DNA of 64,000 bases from Aselliscus stoliczkanus (Eukaryota; Chordata; Mammalia; Chiroptera; Hipposideridae), in assembly GCA_033961575.1 (NCBI GenBank), contig CM066731.1, forward strand, positions 131,619,001 through 131,683,000, in the 5' to 3' direction. The position numbers and the translations under genes are program-made. The notes under the pieces are model-generated. The model saw only the letters and a program-made list of their open reading frames with translations. It did no database searches and was not told the origin of the DNA. Each line of letters opens with the position of its first letter. Position 1 is the stretch's first letter. This document shows positions 48,200 through 60,699 of this stretch, in pieces.

Positions 48200-50838
48200 G
48201 AATCCCTCTGCTAACAGATACTTATAAAAATAAAGCTTTTGCAAAGGCCTAAAGAGAAGAAACCATGCATTGTAACAGCAGCCAAGATCTCAACACCATT
48301 TCCATTAGTCTTGGGCCCTTCAATATCTCGGATCCTAGATGCATAGACCAGTGCTCAAGTCTAGGGCTGATGAAGAACTATGAGTATTTGACTGATTTCA
48401 TTTATGGCTTTTTAGTGCTATTTCCAATGAAAAGTCACCACAAAAATAACTCAACCACTTTTGAACCCGGAAAAGTTTCAAAAGGCTGCTCGTTCCCAAG
48501 AACACTAAATAAGACAACATGTAAGGAAAGTTTCAATTTATTGCTTTAATTCATTTTTTCCTACCTTCTTCTAGAAAGAACTTGAAGCAAGAAATGGAAA
48601 ATGATGCACATAGAACAGAATTTGATAAAAATAAAATATCAAATCAAGTAGGAGGAGATAATTATAACAAAAACCCAGACTCAAACTTTTCATGGCACTG
48701 AAATTCAGATAAAAAGTATTTCCACTAATGCATTTTTACCAGGAAAAAGAGGCTATTTTTAGCATCAAAGTGTAAGGTTGATCTTTCTCATGGGACTATA
48801 GAAAGTTCACTGAGCAGTATGAATACGCAATAATATGAAAGCGTCTTCAGCAACTCTTTTACAGAAATTATGTAAAGTACTTCATTTGCAATGTGTTGTA
48901 AATTGTTGAATCTATTTATATAAAGAGATAAATTATAGTTACCAGAAATAAGACTCTGTGGTAATACAGAAAAAGGGGTTTTTCCACATCTAAAGGAATG
49001 TGTCTAATGGGAGGCCTCTAAATATCAAGTGTGATTCACATCATGAATATAAGGATCTATATAATTTTATTTTCTAAGTGTTTAAGGATCTATATAATTT
49101 TATTTTCTAAGTGTTGAGGAGCAAACAGTGTTATTGATTCAAAATACATTAATATACATTTTGTGATAGTGGTTTCTTCCTGGAAAATTATAAAACCTAA
49201 AGTGTTTTTCTTCAGTAAAAGGAAAACCATTTTTTCTCTATACAAGTCTGAGCTGCAGGAACATCTGCAGGCTTAACCACAAAGTGTATTCGAGGTGCAC
49301 CATTACATATGCTCAGGGCTGACTGGTCTCACTGATACCAGAGTTCCACACGATGTGCATGAAAGAGATCATGAAAACTCTTGACTTGGCCATAAAGGAA
49401 ATTTGCCTTTGTCCCTTGACTCATAGACCTGGTGTGAAAATATAAACCTAAAATTTATAAAAAAATTTTAAAACACAGATTTGAGAACCTAAGTGGTGAA
49501 ACGATTTAGGAATCACCATTGTAGAAGATACCGACATTCTTAGAGGCAAACTCTAAAAAACATGCAAGATCCCTCCTACTCTTCCCAGTATCTTATCTAG
49601 CCATGGAATTTCAATGGCCACCATCTATTCTAAAACCTCTCAACTAATTTTTAACACTTGATGGATGACTTTCAGTGTCTGAAAGTTTGGGAAATTATGC
49701 TAATGAAAAACTGATGTTAATTTAGTCTCAAATTAAATTTTTAAAAATCTTGTTCTTAACTCCCTCAATTCACTTATGTGTCAGAATGAATCATCACTGA
49801 AATGTCTCTTCCATTACAATTTCCCAGGATGTTGTTACCTCCTTTTTTGGCATCCATCATCTGTCTGTTGCCACAGTTATCCAGGTATATACCAGGTGAA
49901 ATACCATGTAAGGGCAAATATGGTTTCTTTTTCCTTATCATGTCTGACCTCCCCAGTTCTGTAGCCCAGATTCTTCTAGACACTTATAGTCAGTCAGTGA
50001 AGGCCAGGTGAATTGAATTATAAATGCAGGTTCAGTTACAGGGGAAATTAGCCTGTGTATAGAAACATGTCAGATGTTTCAAAAAAAAAAAAAATCCTGG
50101 TCTGATCTCTCTTAATGATTGAAATTTAAATTAATTATTTGTGGACAACCAAGATATTATTTTCACAAAATTTCTGTTAAAATTGTAACTAGCACATACA
50201 AAACATTCTAGTACTAGATTTGCTCAACAAGCATAGGCACGGACATACTGAGAGGGAAGTTCTGGTACTTGGGTCTCTAACCAGAAAGGCAGGCCTGAGA
50301 AAGATGTCTCAGTGTGAAAGGCTAGACAGTACAGGGAAATAGCCCAAGGGGACAAGGGATCTGGAAGAGGAGACTGAGAAAGCAAATGAAGTGGGGCCTG
50401 GGATAAGGGCCAAAGATGCCAAAGGCAAGCTGAAATCACTTCCCAACTTGCCCTGAAGAAGAACTAGCTATCAGAAAGCCCACACTGTATTTTATTGAAA
50501 AACAGCCCACGACATACTCTGAGGAATTATGCCTGGTAATTAGAATCCTTTAGAGAATTGTCCATCTCTCTTTGTCCTCATCACAATCATATCCTGATCA
50601 AAACAAAGCCAGCTGTCAAAATGCAAGTTAACCAATCTATCCCAAGCCCACATCTGGCCTTAACCTGTTTGCAGTCAGGGTGACCGCCTGGGTGAAAGTA
50701 TGCCCTCCTTGGGAGCTACGTTTTCTCTTCTAGGTCATCAGTATCATGTAGCAATCATTTGAATTTACCCAACTGTTTTCTAATTATCTGTGCAAAGTAC
50801 CTCAGCTTCCACAAAGGATCTGTTCTTTATATATATTG
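48200..50838. other. Unassigned DNA
   Basis: No exon recognised. It contains the 33-bp tandem duplication at 49051-49115. 50220-50460 is less AT-rich but shows no family I know. Several 60-94 codon frames lack recognisable content. Confidence 0.35.
49051..49115. repeat. 33-bp tandem duplication
   Basis: aaggatctatataattttat and the text through aagtgtt is repeated with period 33 (units start at 49051 and 49084). Confidence 0.95.
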
Positions 50839-50886
50839 AACACACACACACACACACACAAAAACAAAACAAAAAAAAAAAAAAAA
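50839..50886. repeat. (CA)n followed by an A-rich run
   Basis: About 11 CA units, then AAAAC and a poly(A) stretch of about 20. Confidence 0.95.
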
Positions 50887-52470
50887 CAGCAGCACAGTTG
50901 AGCTACAATTTCCTTGTGAGCAGCAGCTAAGCACATATTTCCTCGGGAGCTATAAGAATTGGGCATAAACCACTGGTGAAGGACGATCTGCCTCATCAGA
51001 ACAGCTCTCTAGTCGGGTAATATACTAACGACTTTGGCTACAAGGGTCTGATTTTGTCCAAGACAAACGCCTGCCTCAGCTTCTGCAGGTGTGCTCTGCG
51101 AGTGGTGCCTCAGCGCAGTTGACTTTGGAAACATCTGTGCAACTGTCATGTCGTTTTGAACTCACGCACGCACCTGAGAGAAAATAGAAATGAATAGCAG
51201 AGGACTGGGACAACTTTTCAGGAAACATGGCAGACAGATACAGAGTCTGGGGGCCACTTTAGATTTTCGGTTATTTACTGCCATCACCGCATAAAATTTA
51301 CAAATGTATATTTAAGTAGACACAGATTATGATATTAAATCCACATGTGTACATTTAAATATTATTTCTCAAACCTTGAAGAAATGGTTGCAAACAGATG
51401 TGAGCTAGAATTTTGTTTTAAGTGCTACTAAAGTATATTGTTGACATTAATAATACTGTAATAATGCTTAATCAACATATAAAAATGGCCACATTTAAAA
51501 TAATGATTGTCCTTGAGGTCCACTCTTATTCATTATATAACAACCACAGGCTACTAGGGATTCCATCCATAAACTTCTATTGTCCTGTAGTTAATTCCTG
51601 ATCAAAGACCACTGACTGAACTTGACTTTAATATTTAGTATTGTTAACATGTAATACCTCTGCTATGTTTAAAGTATTATTTGGGAGAAGCACAAAATTG
51701 ATATATAAATAACTTTGTTTAATCTTCTGTTCTGAGAGGCAGAAATTGCTTATGTTCATTTTCTAGTGACTTTAAAATTCCTACTTTCCAATTCTGAATT
51801 CTAAAGTACAGAATAGGTAACTAAAGAATGAAGAGTTAAAGAGCCAATGAAGAAAGCGCTGCATTCAGAGAAATAGAGAGATTCCTTCCTCACAAAATAA
51901 AACCTTAGCTCAATCCATTATACTATATCTACATTTTCCCAAAGCATAGATTCCACCACAATGTAAAATTTCTCCTACTGTCCTATTGTTTCCTTAACTG
52001 CTGTAAAATACTCCTGAACTAGCTGTAAAATGCACACTTTCGTACAATAGCTATCAAGTTCACATTTGTCTCTCCACACATTACTGCGAAAAAGGTAAAA
52101 CCTTTGCAGCACTAAAACACTATCCCTGAGTGTAATCAGTTGAAAGAACCAAACACACTATTTCCCATCTAGAGGGCTGAGCAATCACTGGAAACAGCAA
52201 GAGATTGCCTAATGTTTCAAAAGTTTTTCCTGTGTTATGCCATTCACATGCTTGGATAGCTAATAGGTTTCTAAAATATATTTTGAGGAGTTGATAAAGA
52301 GCTTGTGCATAGAGTTTCAGAAAATAAAATAACTCCTTCGGTATGCATGAAGTTAAACTTTAGGCACATTCTTTATTGCTTTGCTGTAACTCTGCGCCAG
52401 AATTCCCAAGTTAAGGGTGAAGGAGAAAAATTATTTTTCCTCATAGTCCTGGAGCCACCTGGGATGTAAC
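50887..52470. other. Unique DNA just inside the PDE1A first intron
   Basis: Mostly free of recognised repeats. About 50990-51190 has several CpGs (for example cacgcacgcacc) in an otherwise CpG-poor window and could be regulatory. No exon recognised. Confidence 0.35.
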
Positions 52471-52471
52471 A

Positions 52472-52482
52472 TTACTTACCTG
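52472..52482 (-). other. PDE1A: 5' splice site of the PDE1A first exon
   Basis: On the minus strand the exon ends CAG and the intron begins GTAAGTAAT, a near-perfect U1 match. The break is at 52480/52479. It defines the exon end and gives the phase-2 intron expected for the PDE1A first exon. Confidence 0.88.
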
Positions 52483-52532
52483 AAGATGGGTCTTTGGAGA
52501 TGCTTCTTCCTGATTGTGACATGGTCATCCAT
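52480..52532 (-). CDS. PDE1A: PDE1A alternative first coding exon (PDE1A2-type N-terminus)
   Basis: Read on the minus strand, the ATG at 52532-52530 opens MDDHVTIRKKHLQRPIF, and the exon ends with AG, the first two bases of an Arg codon, directly before a GTAAGT splice donor. This 17-residue string matches the start of the PDE1A2 form of calcium/calmodulin-dependent 3',5'-cyclic nucleotide phosphodiesterase 1A as I know it from cattle and human. The phase-2 end fits the next exon, which starts in the family with LRCLVKQLE. PDE1A hydrolyses cAMP and cGMP in the cytosol when Ca2+/calmodulin binds its N-terminal region. The alternative N-termini are known to differ in calmodulin affinity. An in-frame TAA sits immediately upstream of the ATG, so this start is the only one possible in the frame. 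The start context is mediocre (T at -3, G at +4). The exon lies alone, with no second PDE1A exon recognised in the window. Confidence 0.9.
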
Positions 52533-53050
52533 TTAAAGGTGAAGATTTAAGTTCTTCCTGGAAACCACTCCAGAAATCCAGGGAGGGAACGTGGAGGCTT
52601 ATCCTGATCTATTGTGCTGCCAGGAGCCCAAAAGAAAAAAGTAGTTTCCTCTTTCTCTTTTTGGGTGCTGGGAGAAAACTTCCCTGCTCTCTGCCAGCTG
52701 AGCAGTGAGTCCATAGAGGCCACATAAGACAGGCACGTTGGGGCACTCCCCCACAGAGCAGGGTGTGCAAAAACCACCAAGAGTCACGTTGATATGGGCA
52801 AGGGAAGTGCACTGGATCCTCGGAAACAAAACAAAACAAACAAAAAGTTTCCTACCCCCGTGGCACTCAGGTAGGGGCTCCCTAAGTTATTGCAGCCATG
52901 AGAGCACTCCTTCCTTCCACATGCTGGTCAAGCTCCGAAAAGCTAAGTCCCTCCCTGTCTTTAAAACAGCCTGTTCTGAGGCTCAACTTTTTTTCTTCAA
53001 AATAAAAGTTGTACAGCTGGTTCAGCAGTCCCATGTGAGTACCCTCTGAA
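52533..53050 (-). promoter_or_regulatory. PDE1A: Candidate PDE1A2 5'UTR and promoter region
   Basis: This is the segment just upstream (minus strand) of the PDE1A ATG. It is richer in G and C than the flanks, contains no recognised interspersed repeat, and is bounded upstream by AT-rich sequence and a CA microsatellite. Its unique character next to a first coding exon suggests 5'UTR plus promoter. No clear TATA box, CpG island or start site can be fixed from the sequence, and a spliced 5'UTR is possible. Open frames of about 75-100 codons here on both strands look like chance. Confidence 0.4.
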
Positions 53051-53402
53051 AGTTTGTTCTGTTAAAATAAGAACTGTATACAGATTAATGAAGAAAGAAG
53101 GGCTTAGGCTATGTGACTGGCTCAGCTTCAAGAGATGATAATTATTTTACAATCTTGCTTTTACTCACACTGAGTAAAGTATGGACACGAATCATCATTT
53201 TTGGCATTCACAACCTAAGAGCCTACACTTGGCTGAAGTCAGAGATGCCATTTCAACTGATAGAAGCCCATGTGAAGCTGGCCAGAGCTACAAAAGTTAG
53301 AAAAACAAAAATTGCTCAATTCTATCAGTGACATTGTACTTAGATGTCTGTACCCAAATGTGGCTTTCCAACTAAGAGGGTACACTGCAAAAAAAGATAG
53401 GG

Positions 53403-53404
<2 letters not shown>

Positions 53405-53449
<45 letters not shown>
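53405..53449. repeat. (AC)n microsatellite with adjoining poly(T)
   Basis: About 22 AC units followed by nine T. Confidence 0.97.
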
Positions 53450-53450
<1 letters not shown>

Positions 53451-53459
53451 TTTTTTTCA

Positions 53460-54104
53460 AGTCTCCAAATTTCCCTGGGAACCTGAGGTTTTTATATTAC
53501 ATGATCAAATTTGAAGTTACAGAAATAGTAAGAAAACTAGATATAAGAGAGAAGTTGTGAATAGCTGAAAACAAATGACATTAAAAGTTGTTTTATTTGG
53601 AAGACTTGGACTCACACTGCAGAATCTCTTGTTCTAGTTACAGATAAGGCAAATTGTCATATGTTAATATAACTTATTTTGGAGACATTCCTGTATTTGA
53701 ATCACTAACAAAATTCCTACTCAATCAATACTGTCATGCGATTCCAGGCCAGAGGTTTGGTATGTAATAAAATAAACCATCTCAAAGCATGATTAAAATG
53801 TTTTAAAAATATACATGTAATAAAAGGGGAGAGAACCTAAGAAATACACATGCCTTTAGTTGATGATCCATTAAAATCAGAATCAAATGTCATGGAGGGG
53901 AACGACATGTTCTTAGCACTCTCCAAATACTTCCACAGGAGCAACAGTGATGTTTATTTTCCTCCCGGAAGAAAAACAAAGGAGAAGAAAATTATGAAGA
54001 AATCACTGATTATATTGAGCACCTCTAGTCTATACTTTTTTTTTTCATTTTCTTCTAATGGAATTAGTCTGAGAGATCAGTGAACTAAAAATAAAATAAA
54101 TGGG
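53460..54104. other. Unassigned AT-rich DNA
   Basis: A 77-codon frame at 53850-54083 has no recognised family. Nothing else seen. Confidence 0.4.
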
Positions 54105-54230
54105 TTCTAGTTTTATCATGAACAGCCTGGGCCATTGTGAGACAATTTCTTGACCCATCTGTGCCCCAATTTCCTTGTTTGTAAAATGAAGTTATAATAT
54201 TAATGGAATTCCATGTTCCTCTCCAGCTTT
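54105..54230 (+). mobile_element. MIR-like SINE fragment
   Basis: gtgagacaatttcttgaccc, tgccccaatttccttgtttg and taaaatgaag follow MIR order. Confidence 0.6.
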
Positions 54231-54975
54231 CATGGTACAATGGTGCTATTTCTCAATATGATTAGTCTACTTCTTGCAAAGGGACTAGAATAAAAGTTAT
54301 ACCTGATACTCCAAAAAAACACATTTCTTAAACAAAGTTATAAATAAACAAGGAAATTATAAATAAGAGAAAGATAATTATATATATATGTAGATATTAT
54401 GTTTATATAATGATATTTAAATCAATGTTCCCTTCACCATCAAGAAGCATCCAGCCATAACTGACATGTGTATGATACTGATGTTAAATCTGGAGACCAT
54501 CTAACATGGAAATGAATATGCAAACCTTCAGGGTAGATGCTTTATTATAACCATATGCTTTGGCTTGCTTTGTACAGGAAGGCACATCACTAATAATATT
54601 TGCACAGGTCTTCTGGAAGGATTTTTGCATTTATGGGTGGCATTCAATTTCTGTGCTCATGGTTTATTTATATTACCATTAATTTAACATAAATATCCCT
54701 GAGACAACCCAGGAGAATAATAAGCCCATCAACTTTTAAAAATTAACTTTAATTTTTGTCTACTTTTTAATTAGAAAAGTGAGATGATGTCTTCATTAGC
54801 ATGATGGAAGGAGCTCAACACAAATACTAATAGACATCTAGGCAAGGTACAGTTCAAATGACAAGAAAGTATAGACTCCAACTTGAGGCTAGATGGCTTG
54901 ATTTACCAACTGCAGAATCTGAAAATTGTTACATTAATTACAGGAAATCCATGACATCTGTGATTGCATTAGGTT
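54231..54975. other. Unassigned AT-rich DNA
   Basis: Nothing recognised. Confidence 0.4.
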
Positions 54976-55040
54976 TATTTTTTTAAAATTATTCTTATTT
55001 TTCAATTACAGTTGACATTTAATATTATTTTATAATGCTC
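54976..55040 (-). mobile_element. Very short LINE-1 3' end
   Basis: T-rich run then tcaattacagttgacattta, the antisense L1 3' terminus. Confidence 0.6.
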
Positions 55041-55533
55041 TTTAGTTTTTAAGGTAGAAAGCTTAGATTCCCATTTACATCAAGCACTATATTTATATCC
55101 AACCTTAAAACCTAAAGAGCCAGGAAAAAATACCAATAAGTTAAATATTCAATTTCCATAAACAAAAATCTGTATTTCTTAAATGTTTGCATTAACTTTT
55201 TATGAAAGAGCACTTAAATTTTAACATTGGGAAGAGAAGCTTCCCTTATTAATTTATTCAACTTTACAGTAGTATTTAATTAAATGGAAGAGCCTGACTG
55301 TTGTTGCTTAAATTACAAAAATATATTCCTTAAATTGACACAACTGTACTGCATAAAATACTAAAATTTATGTGTTAATAATCAGGCAAACTCTCTCCTA
55401 TAAAATAAACTAATTTATTATAGATAGCTTTTTCCTGGGAGTAGTATCAAAAATGGTGTTTATATTTTTCCAGTTATGATAAATTGTCTTTCAGTATGAC
55501 TTGACCTAACACTTTCACCCACACCGCTGCTTT

Positions 55534-55537
<4 letters not shown>
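55041..55537. other. Unassigned AT-rich DNA
   Basis: Nothing recognised. Confidence 0.4.
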
Positions 55538-55618
<81 letters not shown>

Positions 55619-55625
55619 ACACACC
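55538..55625. repeat. Compound (TC)n(AC)n microsatellite
   Basis: About 18 TC units run directly into about 25 AC units with one AT interruption. The minus-strand frame of Arg-Glu and Cys-Val repeats here is not a gene. Confidence 0.98.
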
Positions 55626-56719
55626 CTTTCCCATTCAGTACTGGTAGAGACTGCATAATAGGTGCTCAATCAATATGTTTTCAATTAATTTTTTAAAATT
55701 ATCAGCTGAAACACACCAGCATATCCATCATAACTCGTTTTGTGTGACAAAAAACATGGATCAACTCACATGACTTTGCCAACCAAGTGGATACTAAGTG
55801 TGTCATGGTACTTTTGTGTTAAGCATCTTGGAAGATAGGTAAGCTTTACTTTTTTTTTTTCCATTGCAATAGTCTGTTCCCTGGTTCTGTTTCAATACAT
55901 AAGTGCCCAACAGCATGCAATTGTAGAAAAATCATGTAATATCACGCCAGCCCAAGAACCGGAAAATGAATGTATCTACAGGTTATCACTTCGCCACATA
56001 AGTCTATCCAAAAATAAGTCTGAGACAAAGTGTATTTTCTTTTTTTTCCAACACAATTAATTAAATACAATGTCATAAGTTATATATTTAAGTGAGTTTT
56101 AAATTAAGTGGAGAAATGGGAAGGAAATGCAAGAAAGGTAGGATCTGATGGCATTTAAGGTTTTATCATTACATACATATAATTTTAATTTTTTAAAAAA
56201 ACCTGATTCTTTCACCCTTGCCTTTCCACCTTTCACCAAGGTTAGGGCTAGCCCATTGTATGATTAGAGCATCTCCTACACTTAAACTCTAGTTCAGTAG
56301 TTCTCAATCCCTTTTTTTTTTAACATATTATACATAAAAGATAAAATGTGCATGTGATACTCTCCCAAAAAGTACCTAAATCTTGATTAAAAACAAAAGA
56401 AAAAAAAAGTAAAACGCAGGCACTGCCATAATTTTTATTTGACATGGCTATAAAAATTCCATCAGCAATGTGAAACACCACTTGCTGAACTCTGCCATGA
56501 GATAAATGGCAGGGTGTGAACTAGTCCTGATGTGCTTACTAATCATAACTCTGTCTTTTTATCACTTGGTGAAAAACTATTGTGTATAAGTGGATGAGTG
56601 TGGCATCATTTCAAAGAGAACTTACATCTGATGTGTCCTTTCAAGATAAATCATTGACAATCTTCAGCATTTTCTCCATTAAAAGCCTCAGTGGCCTGAC
56701 TGCCTGTGGGCCTCATATT
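55626..56719. other. Unassigned AT-rich DNA
   Basis: Nothing recognised beyond homopolymer runs. Confidence 0.4.
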
Positions 56720-56860
56720 CTTATGTAGCTCCCATATGCTCAAAATTAGTTTTTTCTCCTGCTAATCTGTCTTATGTTAATTTGATTATTAGACCAGCCA
56801 AAGATCCTAGAAGGGTAGAAGGAAAGAATCCCCCTACCTACACAATTTCATCTTCTTCTT
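56720..56860 (+). repeat. Possible LTR 3'-end remnant
   Basis: ttctcctgctaatctgtctt, ttgattattagaccagccaa and ctagaagggtagaaggaaa resemble the terminal part of a mammalian ERV-type LTR. Family not assigned. Confidence 0.3.
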
Positions 56861-58119
56861 GTGTATTTTTTTTCCTAAAAACTCAGACATATCCGGTAAA
56901 TGTTCAGTCTTTGTTATTTCCTCCTACCCCACTGTTTTTCTTCAAGGAGGAATCTGAGTTTATAGGGAGGTGGGCTTCTAAGACTCTGTAGTGGCAGGAA
57001 AGAGGTGGCCTCAAACCCAAACCTGCAGGTGCCTTCTCTCCTTTGTGTTTTTTGGTCTCTGAACCAATGTCCCTCGTCTGTCTGATCACTGACTCTCTGT
57101 AGATACCTATTACTGCAATCTGTGCCAGGTGTGTTCAGTTGGCTTAGTCTAGGAACTGTGGTCACCCCCTTCTGATTGAGCCTAGTCTCAGCCTTCACCC
57201 ATGCTGCAGGACCCTCTAAGTCTCAGTTACATCACTCATCTGGACCCCTGCCAATGCTCTTAACCCTTGGGCTTCTGTATAACATCTCCTAACCCTTTGC
57301 CATGGCAGTGGCAGGCTCCTGACAGATATACTGGCCCCATCTCAAATGACTTCTGAATTCCTCACTAGGCAAGCAGAATTTCCTGAGCCCTCCATCTCAC
57401 ACAGGCACTAAAGAAGGCTTGGGATTGGCCACGCCATACCGCCATTTTTATTCTGTTGTAGCTGACTCATTAAGTTGCTGGAAAAATCATCTGCTTTAAG
57501 CTTTTTACTTTCAACTAAATATGCACTCTACCCTGGGATTTCAGCTCAGAGGTAAATAGTCAAAACACCTCATCTAGTTTATTTTTGTGTGTGTGCATCA
57601 AACACCCTCTGTCTGGGTCCCTTTTTCTATACTTAACCAAGGCAGAAGAGGTAAACTTTCCCCATCTAATGTGGCAGGAAGTCTCTTATTGTGGATTCCC
57701 TCTGACTACAGTTTATAATAAACTCAGTATTCAGATCTATGAGGCTGGATCATGTATGTTAGGCAGAGCGTAGGGAATTTGGGAAACCCTTTTTGATGTG
57801 AACAAAGCCTAACCTTCAGGCTTTGTTCAAAAGTTCCATTTAGATATTCAAAGCTGGGCTCCTTATTTGTTTTTTTACTTTCAACTGTACTAACCTTAAT
57901 ACTGCTCTTCACCCTGTAGGAAGCAAATGGATGCCCCTCGCAAATTGGGAGAAGGTAAGATCATATTTAGCAAAATGGAAGAGAGAAAAGCGTACTATTC
58001 CTATTACTTTATGAAGCTTTCTTACACATTCATTTCAGTGGGTGCATACTGATAGACTGTTCCACAGTATTAACACTGCCTGATCTGACCCTCATCTGCC
58101 TATACCCCCCTCTCAAAAT
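56861..58119. other. Less AT-rich unassigned DNA
   Basis: 56940-57450 is relatively G/C-rich. The frames on the minus strand (56904-57198) have no recognised family. A 12-bp hairpin is at 57799-57829 and a microexon-like segment at 57920-57954. Confidence 0.35.
57799..57829. repeat. Small perfect inverted repeat
   Basis: tgaacaaagcct and aggctttgttca pair as a 12-bp stem around a 7-base loop. No T-run or partner gene suggests a function. Confidence 0.85.
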
Positions 58120-58400
58120 CCGGACTGTTTGGCTCATTCCTCACTAGCTATGCTCCCATTTTGTTCCTCAGACACCTCATGCTCTTTCCTGCCTCTTCTT
58201 CCCATAGTTTCCTGTAGTCTAAACCACTCTGCCTTCTGCTCATTGCTCAAATTTCAGCGTCAGTTTCACCTCCTCAAAGAGGTGACTCCTCTGACAACTC
58301 TATCTGAATTTTCTATACCTAGAATGACTGTCTTTGATTCCCTTGTAGCAGATATCATCATCTGTGTGTGTGTCATAATAGGTGTAATTGTTTAAAAATT
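58120..58400 (+). mobile_element. L2 LINE 3' fragment
   Basis: agtttcacctcctcaaagag, gtgactcctctgacaactct and cttgtagcagatatcatcat match the L2 3' region. The 88-codon frame here is not a gene. Confidence 0.75.
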
Positions 58401-60699
58401 CATCTGTTCAGCGAATAAATAAACCCATTGTGCCAAACGCAGTAACTGAGGAAAAAGTCAGAACATCTAACTGTCCCTGACTATGTTAAAAATAATCCTA
58501 GTCAAGTTATACCAAAAAATATATATTTTCTCAAATGTATGTCTGTAAGAACCCATCTCTTGCAATGGTTCAAAATATTTTCTAATATTTACATATATGT
58601 TTCATCTTGAAATATTTGCCATTACTCTTCTTCAAATCAGTAACTCTATATATCTGAGAATAAATACAATGGGAATATTAAAATTGACAGTGTAACTGAG
58701 AATCATTTAGGAATGGCTCCCAATTTGACCAAAAACCTCTTCCAGCTTACTAGCAAAAAGCGGGTTCTACCCAGTTAATAGTTCTAAACTACATTCTTTT
58801 GACTTATGAGCCAGAGTCAAAGTTTATTGGCCACTGACTCAGTGATAAACTATATCAGCATTGTTATTTTCTTAAATTAATTCATAAGGAAGACCGGGTT
58901 TATAGCTTCAAGTGGCAAGAAAAAATTGTTGCCTAAACTGAATAACTCTTCAGCCAGGTATACAGCTGAGCCTTTCTACTTCACAAAGTAGGAGAAATTT
59001 ATCTTCGTCATTGAAGTATATAAACAGGTCAGTTAAAGTTTGATTGGCTCCAATTAACACTCCCAAAAGTCCTGACAGCCTTTGGTGCTGGCAAACAACT
59101 GCCTTTCAATGAGTGTGACATTCTGTGAAAACATGATCATCAACAATAACAAAGGAAGTCATTTAAAACAGATCCTCATAGCCAAACACCCACTCACCAT
59201 TGCTCAGGGTATAATTGAGAAATACATAAATTTACTAGAAGAGAAAATGACTTTTGCACAGTGGGTAGTTAAATAAATATTACAAGAACAGACCTCCTTA
59301 ATATAAAATTCCCTTTTGAATCAGAGGACCAAAAAAAAAAAAAAAAAAAAACATGGTTGAACAGGGGTTCAAAGGATGAATAGATATTCACTACGCAGGC
59401 TAGGAAGGGCAAGCAGTGTTTCATCAGCCCTCAGCACCAAAAAACAACACGTGATTTGGAGGGTCCACTGTGGCTGAAACAGCGTGCTGTGGCTCCTGCC
59501 ATGTTAGCTTGCAGAGTTACAGAGGCTAACGCCATCACACAAGAGGAGCTGTAGTTAAGAAAATAATGAGTATGATATCACAGTTTAAAAGAATGTGATT
59601 CGGACTTTCCATTACTCCCAAAACATGCCCCAAATCCTCTAATCCACAATTCTTTAGTTAGTGGAAAGTTGCCCAAACGTAGTTAGTTGCAGGCTGAGAT
59701 GCATTGAGTTTCTCTGCAGCTTTGTAACCCATCAATAAATCATTAACTTAAGCTTCAGTACTGAGTCATCCTTCCCAGCTTTCCTCCATATTTTAAGCTT
59801 GGTTTCAACATGACTCTAAATTCAATTTCTAGTTGTTGTTGGTTTTGTCTGTCTTAAGCTTCCAGTAATGCCTATGAATAAATGTGCAGAACTACCACCA
59901 AGAATGAACTGAATCAATGTCAGTAAATGGAAAATTCCTAAATGCTAACCTATTGACTTTCCAAGCTTTTAGAATTAGACAGCAATGCAGATAATCATGA
60001 TTCATACTGACTCTTAATAGCAGCCACTCAGTTTGCCAAGCTTTTAGTAGTATTGTGTGGTAGGTTCCATGTTAATAACTCAAACATATAGAAATAGGTC
60101 ACTATCCCTGTTATCTTTCTAAAACAAAAAAGAGAGTTATCAAAGGAGATAAACACAGGCCACATATATTGTACACTCACATCCATTCACCTCTCAAAAA
60201 ACTCATTTCAGCTTCAGCTTCTCTTTCTGCTTCCATTGATGTTTTTCCCCATTCCGTATCCACTGAAATGATCTATTCTTGCCAATCTCATCTCTTAAAT
60301 CACTATCTTATTTTTCATATCAATACATCATCCCTATCAATTGTTCAATGACATGCCATATTTACCGTAATTTATTTGCACATTCATTTAATTAAACTCT
60401 AAATTCCATGCAGGATTTAAACTGGTCAGGGAACATTTTCCCAAGCCCAACACTAGGCATGTTATCTACTGCACTATCTGATGCAAAGCCTGACAGAATA
60501 CTAGAAACCAAGTCTATTTTAGAAATTCTGCATTTTTTTTTATCTTTTACATTATGAACATTTGCCCTACTCTATAGTCCTAGAAAATGGCAATCTTTTC
60601 TCATCTGCTGTTTTCTCCACCTGGCCCAGTGGGGAGTTTGGGAGCAAGAGAGTTGACATGTGTTTGTCCGTCATTTACTATGTATTAAGCACAATACTT
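58401..60699. other. Unassigned AT-rich DNA
   Basis: No exon recognised. A poly(A) run of about 21 lies at 59331-59351 without an identifiable retrocopy upstream. The 64-codon frame at 59082-59276 is unassigned. Confidence 0.35.

Larger units (their letters stand above)
1..52470 (-). other. PDE1A: Inferred first intron of PDE1A (continues off the left edge)
   Basis: Because the donor at 52479 points left, all sequence to the left edge should be intron of the PDE1A2-type transcript. I looked for the common second exon (LRCLVKQLE) and for the other known first exon (starting MGSSATE) by eye on the minus strand and found neither. A first intron above 50 kb is reasonable for this large gene. The content is almost entirely interspersed repeats and unassigned AT-rich DNA. 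Confidence 0.6.

Noticed and set aside
55460..55669. Minus-strand frame rich in RERERE and VCVCVC
   Set aside because: Translation of the compound (TC)n(AC)n microsatellite; the same applies to the HTHTHT and VCVCVC frames at 16863-17160, 17299-17487 and 53239-53560.
59082..59351. 64-codon frame followed by a long poly(A), possible processed pseudogene
   Set aside because: No recognisable parent protein and no flanking duplication found.
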